Source: Thermoanaerobaculum aquaticum (GTDB taxonomy: Bacteria > Acidobacteriota > Thermoanaerobaculia > Thermoanaerobaculales > Thermoanaerobaculaceae). From it: 64,000 nucleotides of DNA. The translations under genes were made by a program, and so were the position numbers. Shown piece by piece: positions 45,244 to 53,207 of this stretch. The notes under the pieces are model-generated. The model did not search any database. It was not told where the DNA came from and was given only the letters and a program-made list of their open reading frames with translations. The stretch is taken from positions 158,401 through 222,400 of the forward strand of contig NZ_JMFG01000008.1 of the NCBI RefSeq assembly GCF_000687145.1, given 5' to 3'. How positions within the stretch are numbered: position 1 is the stretch's first letter; every line of letters begins with the position of its first letter.

Positions 45244-46698
45244 TTAGGCCATGGCCGCCAGGATGGCCTTGAGCAAGCGGTAGAAGTTGGCCACCGTGGG
45301 GATCTTCACGCGCTCGTCGGGGGAGTGCGGGGATTCGATTTGCGGTCCCAGCGAGAGCATGTCCATTCCGGGGAACTTCTCACCAATGAGCCCGCACTCC
45401 AAGCCCGCATGGATGGCCTTCACTTCCGGCTCCCGGCCAAACTCCCGCTGGAACACCTCCCTGGCCAACTGGAGCACCGGGGAGTTGGGGTTGGGTTTCC
45501 ACCCGGGGTAGCCGTCGTGCACCTCTACCGCGGCGCCTGCCAGCTTGAAGACCGCCTCCACCTGCTGGAGGGTGGCCCGCAACGAAGGCATCACCGAGGA
45601 CCTGCTGGAGGTCACCACCTTCACCTGGGACCCCTCGGTGGTGACCACCGCCAGGTTGTTGGAGGTTTCCACCAGGCCCGGCACCGCCCGGCTCATGGCC
45701 AACACCCCATGGGGGCAGGCCAAGAGCGCGTCCAGGATGCGGTTGCTGTCGCCAGCAGAGAAGACCTGGCTAGCCGCGGCTTCCCCAATTTCCACCCGTT
45801 GCCCGGGATCAATTTCGCCGTACTCCTCTTTCAGAACGGCTGCCGCTTCCTCCATGGCCTGGCGCGCTTTCGCGGCATCGGCAGCAGGAAGCGTGATGAC
45901 CGCATCGGCTTCGCGGGGGATGGCGTTGTGCTTGCTACCACCGGAAACGGCGGCAATACGAAGCTCAGCGCTGGCCTTGCGGGCCGCGGCCACAACCCTT
46001 GCCAGGAACTTCAGGGCGTTACCGCGGTTTTCGTGAATGTCCACACCGGAATGGCCACCCTTGAGGCCGCGCACCCGCACCCCCAACGCCACGTGCCCGG
46101 CCGGTACGGGCTCCCACTGTACGGTGAAAACCGAATGGGCATCGGCACCGCCGGCGCAACCAATGTAAAAGGCCCCGTCTTCTTCGGTGTCCAGGTTTAA
46201 CAGCGTTTTACCGGTAACCAGGCCGGGATCGAGCTTGGCGGCGCCGGTGAGACCGGTTTCCTCGTCCACCGTGAACAAAAGCTCCAGCGGCCCGTGCACT
46301 GCCTCGGGGTCCTCGGCAATGGCCATGGCTGCCGCTACCCCAATGCCGTTGTCCGCACCCAGGGTGGTGCCGGTGGCGTACACGTAATCGCCCACAATCC
46401 GCGGTTGGATGGCATCCTTAAAGAAGTCAAAGGTCACATCGGAGTTTTTCTCCGCCACCATGTCCAGGTGACCCTGGAGAACCACGGTAGGAGCGCTTTC
46501 ATGCCCGGGAGTAGCCGGCACCTTCACCACCAGGTTGCCGGCAGCATCCTCCCGCACTGCAAAGCCCTTCGACTGGGCCCAACGCTTGACGTGTTCGCGG
46601 ATCCTTTCCTCGTGTTTGGAAGGCCGAGGAATCTTAAGGATTTCCTCAAAGTGCTGCCACACCAACGAAGGTTGCAAATGTGCCAACGGACGGTCCAT
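45244..46698 (-). CDS. pepD: Aminoacyl-histidine dipeptidase (PepD, M20 family)
   Basis: The 484-residue cytosolic zinc dipeptidase has VVLQGHLDMVAEKN (zinc His/Asp), TTLGADNGIGVAAAMAI, LFTVDEETGLTGAAKLD (catalytic Glu pair), LNLDTEEDGAFYIGCAGG, and GHSGVDIHENRGNALK. C-terminal zinc-ligand region HAGLECGLI. Length and motifs are normal. Good AGGGAGG ribosome-binding site. Neighbouring genes give no link beyond general peptide use; a peptide transporter is encoded at 58018. Confidence 0.93.
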   Translation of the reverse strand: MDRPLAHLQPSLVWQHFEEILKIPRPSKHEERIREHVKRWAQSKGFAVREDAAGNLVVKVPATPGHESAPTVVLQGHLDMVAEKNSDVTFDFFKDAIQPRIVGDYVYATGTTLGADNGIGVAAAMAIAEDPEAVHGPLELLFTVDEETGLTGAAKLDPGLVTGKTLLNLDTEEDGAFYIGCAGGADAHSVFTVQWEPVPAGHVALGVRVRGLKGGHSGVDIHENRGNALKFLARVVAAARKASAELRIAAVSGGSKHNAIPREADAVITLPAADAAKARQAMEEAAAVLKEEYGEIDPGQRVEIGEAAASQVFSAGDSNRILDALLACPHGVLAMSRAVPGLVETSNNLAVVTTEGSQVKVVTSSRSSVMPSLRATLQQVEAVFKLAGAAVEVHDGYPGWKPNPNSPVLQLAREVFQREFGREPEVKAIHAGLECGLIGEKFPGMDMLSLGPQIESPHSPDERVKIPTVANFYRLLKAILAAMA

Positions 46699-46727
46699 GG
46701 TTTCCTCCCTTGCCGGCCGATTGTAGC

Positions 46728-47747
46728 CTAGCGGCGCTTATCCCGAAAAACCTCCAGCACCCGCTCCCGGGCGGCCTTGTTGTCCGGGTGATCAGGCCAG
46801 GTGCGGTTGAAGATGGCCGCGGGAGCGCCGTAGCCCTGCAGCTGTGCCGCCGCCAGCGGCCACACCGGCGCGTAGCTTTGGCGCAAAACCTTCAAAAGGC
46901 CCGTGCGGAGATCCCCATTGGCCAAGGAAGCGGCGTTGTGGAGGAAAAGCCCCCAGCCGTCGGGAGTGCGGCAGAGGTTGGAAACAAAAGCGTCTACGGA
47001 GTTGATGGCGGTTTCCATGATCCAAGGGCCGGTGGGGGCCCGTTCCCCTTGCACCACCGGCACCACCTGAGACAGCGTGATGGCCTCAAACACCCTCACC
47101 AACTTGGAGCGGTGTTCAAAGCGGGTGGTCAGGGGCCAAAGCGCCACCAGGTACGAGAGGTCCTCCGGCTGGGCCAGGCGCGCAACGGCCTCCAGACACT
47201 CCTCGGGTTTGGCTTTGAACGTGAACCCCGAACGGTGGGGAAGCCCGGAAGCTTCCAGGTAAGAGTTCACCCACAGGGCTACCAGCGGTTGCTCCCGGGT
47301 AGCCGCCATGAGCTCTTTGGTGCGAGCGGCAAGCTGCTGCCAGTGAGGGCCCGTGGCGGGGACCGCCGAAGGCGCTGGGGGCAAAAGCCCGATGAGCTGG
47401 TAAAACCCCACCACCGCAGCCAGCTTGTCCTTGACGTTGCCCTTTTCAAAAGCCCAGAGGTACAGGGGCAGCAGTTGCGGATCGTGGTAGTAACAGGCGG
47501 AAAGCAGAACAGAAACCCGCTGGTCCGGGGTCAGCGCGCCCTTTTCAAAGCGCGCCAAGATCTGACTGGGTCCCGGCCCGCGGGTGAGCAGCTCTTCCCC
47601 CGCTTCCTTCCTGATGGCCGCCAGCATGTTCCCATCCCGCTGGGCCCCCACCCCGGGCCAATAGGAGGCATCGGGAAAGCGCTTGACGGAATCAGGAACC
47701 GGGATAACCCCGGCAAAAGCCGTGGCCAGCAGGGTTGCGGCCAGCAC
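46728..47747 (-). CDS. Secreted or periplasmic protein of unknown function
   Basis: The 339-residue protein begins at a GTG overlapping the glpX stop (TAGTG), so it is translated by coupling to glpX. N-terminal MLAATLLATAFAGVIPVP is a short signal peptide. The rest is helical with HEAT-like spacing (LLSACYYHDPQLLPLYLWAF, KDKLAAVVGFYQLIGLLP). It contains a Trp-rich middle and ends in ERVLEVFRDKRR. I recognise no family. Tight linkage to a central metabolic gene is odd for an exported protein. Confidence 0.7.
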   Translation of the reverse strand: MLAATLLATAFAGVIPVPDSVKRFPDASYWPGVGAQRDGNMLAAIRKEAGEELLTRGPGPSQILARFEKGALTPDQRVSVLLSACYYHDPQLLPLYLWAFEKGNVKDKLAAVVGFYQLIGLLPPAPSAVPATGPHWQQLAARTKELMAATREQPLVALWVNSYLEASGLPHRSGFTFKAKPEECLEAVARLAQPEDLSYLVALWPLTTRFEHRSKLVRVFEAITLSQVVPVVQGERAPTGPWIMETAINSVDAFVSNLCRTPDGWGLFLHNAASLANGDLRTGLLKVLRQSYAPVWPLAAAQLQGYGAPAAIFNRTWPDHPDNKAARERVLEVFRDKRR

Positions 47748-48727
47748 TAGCGCAGCACCTCCAAATGCCCGTCTTCCTCCATGTACACGGTGTCCACAAA
47801 GCGGATGGTCTTGGAGGCCAGTGACATCAGCACCGAAGAAACCCGCACGCCCCCACCGAAAAAGCGCACGCCCTCCAGGAGATCGCCTTTGGTGACGCCC
47901 GAGGCCACAAACACCACGTCATCACCGGAGGCCAGCTCCTTTTCGGTGTACACGTGGTCCACATCGCTGATGCCAACCTCCTCCAGCCGGCGCCGGTGCC
48001 AGTCCTCCAAAACCACCAGCCGCCCTTGCATTTCCCCGTTGAGACAGCGCAGCGCTGCAGCGGTCAAGACCCCCTCCGGGGCGCCGCCAATCCCCATCAC
48101 CACGTGCACGCCGGTACCGCGAATCGCGGCGGCAAGACCCGCGGAAAGATCGCCATCACCGATGAGCTTGATGCGGGCACCGGCCGCCCGGATGTCGGCG
48201 ATGAGCTTTTCATGCCGGGGGCGGTCCAGCACCACCACCACCAGGTCCTCCACATCCCGGTCGTACGCCTTGGCAATGCGCTGCAGGTTGTCCTTCACCG
48301 GCGCGTCAATGTCAATGCAGCCGCGGGCCGTGGGCCCCACTACGATCTTTTGCATGTAAATGTCGGGAGCGTACAAAAGGCCACCCTTGGAGGCAGCCGC
48401 CAACACCGAAATGGCGTTGGCGGCTCCGGTGGCGCAGAGGTTGGTGCCCTCCAGAGGGTCCACGGCAATGTCAATTTCCGGCATGCCCAGCTTGCCTTCC
48501 TTGTCCCGCCCGACCTTTTCACCGGTGTACAGCATGGGAGCCTTGTCCCTCTCGCCTTCGCCGATGACCACCGTGCCGTTGATGGTCAAGTTGTCGAGCT
48601 CTTTGCGCATGGCCTCCACCGCCACCTTGTCCGAGTGCTTGCGATCCCCCCGACCCATGGTGCGGGCCGCAGCAATGGCCGCCATTTCCGTAACCCGCAA
48701 AAAATCAGGCTCCAGGCTGATATCCAT
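47747..48727 (-). CDS. glpX: Fructose-1,6-bisphosphatase, class II (GlpX)
   Basis: The 326-residue Mg-dependent enzyme of gluconeogenesis starts [20 protein letters not shown] at ATG 48725-48727, with GGGAGG upstream. Motifs: [52 protein letters not shown] (metal-binding D-P-L-E-G-T), [37 protein letters not shown], and [18 protein letters not shown] C-terminus. Full length. Confidence 0.95.
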   Translation of the reverse strand: MDISLEPDFLRVTEMAAIAAARTMGRGDRKHSDKVAVEAMRKELDNLTINGTVVIGEGERDKAPMLYTGEKVGRDKEGKLGMPEIDIAVDPLEGTNLCATGAANAISVLAAASKGGLLYAPDIYMQKIVVGPTARGCIDIDAPVKDNLQRIAKAYDRDVEDLVVVVLDRPRHEKLIADIRAAGARIKLIGDGDLSAGLAAAIRGTGVHVVMGIGGAPEGVLTAAALRCLNGEMQGRLVVLEDWHRRRLEEVGISDVDHVYTEKELASGDDVVFVASGVTKGDLLEGVRFFGGGVRVSSVLMSLASKTIRFVDTVYMEEDGHLEVLR

Positions 48728-49051
48728 AGAAACCTCCCGTTGCCGCATTATGCCAGTGCCGTCGCAAAAACCCAACTTCCCATCGCCGGCTGGACCCAAA
48801 CACGGGTACGGATTTTTTACCTTCCGGACTCGAGAAAACTGGCGCACTGCGCAGTACCTCTGGGCTGCCACCCTCCGCGCTGGTAGCGAGCAAGTTTGCG
48901 GCCTTTTGAGAAGAATGCGTTTTGACTTGGGCGTCAGGAGCTGGCTCGCGGCAATAACAGCCCTAAAGTTTGGGCCTGAGAGGCGGTGGAGGGAAAGAGC
49001 CTGCGTCGTCTAAGGCCGAGCCCAGGAGCCCCATGGAAAGAGCTTCCCGGG
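48728..49051. other. Intergenic region between BON-protein gene and glpX
   Basis: 324 bases downstream of the BON gene and upstream of glpX. I find no gene. A 10-base palindrome ACTGCGCAGT (48846-48855) is the only local structure noticed. The glpX promoter should lie here, but no clear -35/-10 pair stands out. Confidence 0.4.
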
Positions 49052-49636
49052 CTAGTTAGCCACACGCAAGAGGTTATGGACCTCCACCGCGCCGGGGACA
49101 GCTTTGGCGGTTTTTTCGGCCAAGGTTTTTTGCTCCTTTTCCTTCACGGTTCCCGAGAGGCTCACCACCCCCTCGGCGGCTTCCACTTCCACCTGGAAGG
49201 CGGCAACCCCCATGACCTCCAACAGCTTAGCTTTGATCTTGGCTTCCAGAAGCGCATCGGCGGTTTCCTGCTCCACCATGCGGGCTGCCCGGCTTACCGG
49301 GCCTCCGCCAGGAGCTTCAGCTACCCGAACGCGGTTTTCGACTTTGGTCACACCCGAGACCGACCGCGCCACCTCTTCCGCTAAGGACTGGTACCCGCGG
49401 CTGGAAACCACCCCTTCTAACGTCACGGTAGTGCCGGAAGCCTCCACCTCCACCTTCAAGGCTTCCTTCTTGAGGTGCTCCAGGAGCGCCACCTTCACTT
49501 TGGCCTCCAGAAGCGCCTCTTCCAGGGTTTGGCCGACTTTGGAGGCGGCGCTATCTAAAGCCTCGCCCACTCGCTGCAGGGGACCTGGGGTGGGAGGCGG
49601 TGCGGCCAGCGCCAAAACTAAGAGAAGCGAAGTCAT
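49052..49636 (-). CDS. Periplasmic protein with two BON domains
   Basis: The 194-residue protein has a short signal peptide (MTSLLLVLALAAPPPTP), then two BON domains of about 65 residues each: ALKVEVEASGTTVTLEGVVS...VTKVENRVRV and AFQVEVEAAEGVVSLSGTVK...AVEVHNLLRV (both abbreviated). Each is preceded by an ALLEAKxKxxLLE helix, so the protein is an internal duplication. BON domains bind phospholipid or peptidoglycan surfaces in envelope-stress proteins such as OsmY. Confidence 0.88.
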   Translation of the reverse strand: MTSLLLVLALAAPPPTPGPLQRVGEALDSAASKVGQTLEEALLEAKVKVALLEHLKKEALKVEVEASGTTVTLEGVVSSRGYQSLAEEVARSVSGVTKVENRVRVAEAPGGGPVSRAARMVEQETADALLEAKIKAKLLEVMGVAAFQVEVEAAEGVVSLSGTVKEKEQKTLAEKTAKAVPGAVEVHNLLRVAN

Positions 49637-49680
49637 AGTGCTAGCCTAGCCCCAAACCGCGAATACCGAAGTAAGCCCCA

Positions 49681-51402
49681 TCACTTAAGCTCCGGATGCA
49701 CGGCCCTTCGCACCGCGGCAAAGCCCGCCTGGTTGGTGAGCACGTCGCGCACCCCCACGCTAATGCGGTAGGTGCCCGGCTCCAGAAGCAGCGAGGCCGT
49801 TACCGTGAAGTACTTATCCTGGGCAGCTTCGTACTCCGCTTTGGGGATCCTGACGTCGTGTTGGCGCCGCTGCAGGTCCGACTGCTTGCCCTCATCGTCC
49901 CGGGCCGCGTAGTACACCATCATGGAGCCCACAAAGTCGTCACCCGAAGGCACCAGCGCCAGCTTGCGAATGGGCACGCGGATTTCCACCGGCAGCGTCC
50001 AGTAGCGATCCGAGGCCGGGGCTGGCTCCCCGGTGCGCAGCTCGATGTCCAGGGGGTTGTCGTCCAAATCGAACGCCAACCCCGTGATGACCCGATCGGC
50101 AATACGCGTAGGCAGTGATTTTTCGATGAAGGTCCGGCGGTAGGAAAGCTGGTACTCGGGGTGGTTTTTGACCTTCACCTCGATGCGGTGAATGCGGTCC
50201 TCACCGGTAGGGATCAGCCTGTACCCCAGCGAGTAGTAGGTTTCAAAATCGGTGGCAATTTTCTCCAGCCCCGGTCCCACGTCGTTGGTGTTCACAATGG
50301 CAATGCCGCCGGTTTGCTCGGCCATGTACACCAGCGAATCCTGGTAGTTGGAGCGAGCAATGGACGCCGCTAGGGTTGACCGGGGGGCGCGGTTTTCCGC
50401 TTCAATTCCCAGCTCCGACTCCAGGCCCCGCGCGTCCACGGTGTACAACGTGATGTTGGCCGCGGCGGCGGTATTCACCAAGCTGCGAAACATCTCGGTG
50501 GCATCGAACTCCCGGGACTGGGAAACGGCTCCCGTTTCCCGGTAGCTTTCCTGAATTTCGTAAAAGAGCTCCAAGCCGGGAGACATGGGGAGCCCATCGG
50601 ACACGTAAATGATGGCCTTTTTGCCAGGGAGCCCCGCCATCATGGTCATGATGTCCTGCAGGGCCCGCACCGAGAAAATCAAGGTGTTGCGCTGTTCCCG
50701 GGCAAACGCCCGGGCCCGCCCCATAGCCCGCTCCAGGGTATCGGGGTTGTTGGCGTTCTGGTGGATGAAGTCCTCGATGTCCTTGCGCGTGGACATCATA
50801 TCCGAGCGGCCACCGGTGTACTTGCGCAGCCCCCGCAAGGCGTCGGCCACCTCCTGCGGGTCAGAGGTGAACGGTTGAAGGATCTTAAGGCTCTTTTGAA
50901 AGGAAGCCACCATCACCTGGTCCGGCGCGTGCAGGTTCTCGTTGACAAACTCCACCAGCCTGGTGATCACCCGGTTGCGGTTTATGGGGTGGATGTTTTC
51001 GTTGTCCACGTAAAGCGTCAGGAAACGCGGCTCCCGTTTGGGAGGAGCTTCTTCCGGGGCTGCAGTAGGCGTGGGGACAGCCGTTGGCGCAGGGGTAGGT
51101 GTGGGTGTTGGCGCGGGCTCCCGCCTTTCCACCTTGCGGGTATACACCGCAAAGTTCGTGATGTCTTGAGGCTTGCCATCTTGGAAAACGAGAAAATCGT
51201 CCTTCGTAAGGCCCAAAACCGGCCCGTTCTTGTCCCGCACCGACACGTCCACGTTGACGATGGTGATTTCGGTAACGTCGAAAAACCGCAAGCCCCCCAC
51301 CTGCTGCTCCGGGGGTTTTTGCGCCGGGGGCACATCCTGCCCAAAGGAAGGCCAGGCCAAAGCCAGGGAGAGCAACAACCACCACTGCACTCGTGTCCGC
51401 AC
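49681..51402 (-). CDS. VWFA-related secreted protein (Acidobacteriota type), with Pro/Thr linker
   Basis: 573 residues from GTG 51402 (GGAGGGG just upstream). Signal peptide, then the VWFA-related start (VTEITIVNVDVSVRDKNGPV; LGLTKDDFLVFQDGKPQDIT), and a PTPTPTPAP linker. The VWA-like domain has LTLYVDNENIHPINRNRVI, ALQDIMTMMAGLPGKKAIIY, VSDGLPMSPG, and ETYYSLGYRLIP. This family (TIGR03436 style) is expanded in Acidobacteriota; role unknown. The upstream gene at 51499-53118 is a paralogue. Confidence 0.88.
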   Translation of the reverse strand: MRTRVQWWLLLSLALAWPSFGQDVPPAQKPPEQQVGGLRFFDVTEITIVNVDVSVRDKNGPVLGLTKDDFLVFQDGKPQDITNFAVYTRKVERREPAPTPTPTPAPTAVPTPTAAPEEAPPKREPRFLTLYVDNENIHPINRNRVITRLVEFVNENLHAPDQVMVASFQKSLKILQPFTSDPQEVADALRGLRKYTGGRSDMMSTRKDIEDFIHQNANNPDTLERAMGRARAFAREQRNTLIFSVRALQDIMTMMAGLPGKKAIIYVSDGLPMSPGLELFYEIQESYRETGAVSQSREFDATEMFRSLVNTAAAANITLYTVDARGLESELGIEAENRAPRSTLAASIARSNYQDSLVYMAEQTGGIAIVNTNDVGPGLEKIATDFETYYSLGYRLIPTGEDRIHRIEVKVKNHPEYQLSYRRTFIEKSLPTRIADRVITGLAFDLDDNPLDIELRTGEPAPASDRYWTLPVEIRVPIRKLALVPSGDDFVGSMMVYYAARDDEGKQSDLQRRQHDVRIPKAEYEAAQDKYFTVTASLLLEPGTYRISVGVRDVLTNQAGFAAVRRAVHPELK

Positions 51403-51498
51403 GTTTCCCCTCCGCTTGCAGTTTAACAGCCCCAGCCTTTGTGTTTCCCTCTGAGGCGCAAGAGCCGCGGTGCCGACAAGCCCGCAGCCTGCTGCACG

Positions 51499-53118
51499 CT
51501 AGAGCTTCAGGGCCGCCATCACCGTGGAGGTGGCTTTCGCCAGGGTGTCCTCCACCGCCACCCGCAGCGACTGCTCGCCGCCTTCCAGCTCCAGGGTAAA
51601 GCGGTAGGCGAAGTAGCCCCGCCGCCGCGCGTCCTCCACTTGATTGTTGGGAAGCTCCAGCGGGACCAGCTGATGGGCGAGCTCCGACTGGTTTCCCGCC
51701 GCATCCACCACCAAAATCACCACCTGCACCTGCCCCCAGTGGGTGTTTCCTCGCGGCAGCAGCGTGAGCTTCGCATAAGGAATCCGGAGCTCCGCACCCA
51801 TGCGGTACACCCGCATGCCCCTGGCCCCCACCCGGAGCTTGGAGGTGGGCTTGTCCAGCACCAAAACCAAGCCCAAATCGTTGCTTTGCTCGCCTAACAG
51901 TAGGCCAGCGCGGATGCGGTCGGCGTCCCGCTCAGCTATTGGCCGGTCCACGTACTCCCGGCGGTAGGTGAGCTGGTACTCCGGATGCCCCACCACCTCC
52001 ACGCGGATGGTGTGGCGCTTGCCATCGCCGGCGTGGGGTGGCTGGAAGGCCAAGGAGTAATAGGTGGCGGTAATGCGCTCCACGTCCGCCAAGGCAGCGC
52101 CGGCATCGGTGGAAAAGATGGCCTCACCGCCGGTGAGGCGCGCCGCTTGAATGAGGGTGTCCTTGCGGTCCGCTTCCCGCCAAAAGGCGGCGTTACCCAC
52201 ATCCCCGCTTTCTAGCGGCGAGGAGCGCTGGGAAGCATCGGCGGTGGTGAGCTGGGTGCCCGAAGGGTCAAGGGTGTACAGGGTGTACTCCGCCTCGGCG
52301 GCCTGCAGGGCGGTTTTTCCCAGAAGCCCGGCGTGCCGGTATTCCGGGGGCGTGTCCTGCCAAAAGTCGTAATCCCGGTAAATGGGGACGTTTTCCGCCC
52401 GGGGGAAACCCGGCGAGACAAGCACCGCAATCTTCCGAGCGGGCACCTTGGCGTAGCGTTGCAGCGCTGCGGAAAACGCCCTTTCCAAACGGGAAACCAT
52501 TTGCCGCATTTCAAACCAGTACTCCTGGTTCTGTGCCCGCCGGTACTGGTAGGTGGACCAGGTTTCCCGCGCCGGCACATCCCGCACATCAAAGGCCGAA
52601 AGGCGAATTTGCCGCTGCAGACCGGTGGCCGAAAGCCGCAACACCTCCTTAAGCGCCCGCAGCAAACGCTCGCTGGAAGCGGTGGGCTCGGTGTGCACCC
52701 GCAGGGTGCCGTCAAAGCTCACGATGGCCACCTCCTGCCCGGGGGGCAGACCGCCCTCCAGCATGTCCTGGACGGTGTTCACCACCGTGCGTTTGTCAGT
52801 TTCGGTCATGAGGTAAAGGTCAAAGAACAAAACCACCAGCCGGGGCATGGGCTGCCCCACCAGGGAGGGGTCCTTGGCCTGGCTCACCTGCCCACCCTCC
52901 ACCGCCAGGAAGTTGGTGATGGTTTGCTCCTGATCGTCCTCCCAAAGGCGGAAGTCTTTGGCTTGCAGCCCGTTAACCGGGAGTCCCTGGGCGTCTTTCA
53001 CCACCACGTCCACGGTGACGTTGTTCACCGTCACCTCGCTGATGAACTTGGGTAGCGACTCCTGCGCCCCGGCTACCCAAGGGAAAAGCCCAAGCAAGAA
53101 AACCCATGCGCGTCTCAC
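51499..53118 (-). CDS. VWFA-related secreted protein (Acidobacteriota type)
   Basis: 539 residues. I prefer the GTG at 53116-53118, which has GGGAGG 7-8 bases upstream, over the ATG 5 codons earlier. Signal peptide (RRAWVFLLGLFPWVAGA), then EVTVNNVTVDVVVKDAQGLP, FRLWEDDQEQTITNFLAV, PRLVVLFFDLYLMTETDKRT, VAIVSFDGTLRVH, and ATYYSLAFQPPHAGDGKRHT. Same domain order as the downstream paralogue but with no PT-rich linker. Divergent from the S9-FGE fusion gene across 89 bases. Confidence 0.87.
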   Translation of the reverse strand: MRRAWVFLLGLFPWVAGAQESLPKFISEVTVNNVTVDVVVKDAQGLPVNGLQAKDFRLWEDDQEQTITNFLAVEGGQVSQAKDPSLVGQPMPRLVVLFFDLYLMTETDKRTVVNTVQDMLEGGLPPGQEVAIVSFDGTLRVHTEPTASSERLLRALKEVLRLSATGLQRQIRLSAFDVRDVPARETWSTYQYRRAQNQEYWFEMRQMVSRLERAFSAALQRYAKVPARKIAVLVSPGFPRAENVPIYRDYDFWQDTPPEYRHAGLLGKTALQAAEAEYTLYTLDPSGTQLTTADASQRSSPLESGDVGNAAFWREADRKDTLIQAARLTGGEAIFSTDAGAALADVERITATYYSLAFQPPHAGDGKRHTIRVEVVGHPEYQLTYRREYVDRPIAERDADRIRAGLLLGEQSNDLGLVLVLDKPTSKLRVGARGMRVYRMGAELRIPYAKLTLLPRGNTHWGQVQVVILVVDAAGNQSELAHQLVPLELPNNQVEDARRRGYFAYRFTLELEGGEQSLRVAVEDTLAKATSTVMAALKL

Positions 53119-53207
53119 GGCTCGTCCTCCCATCCGTCAGCGTTAAGCAAGACCCGTGCCATTGGGTTCGCAGCAACCCCTGCTATGGTACACGGGGGGA
53201 GGTTTCG

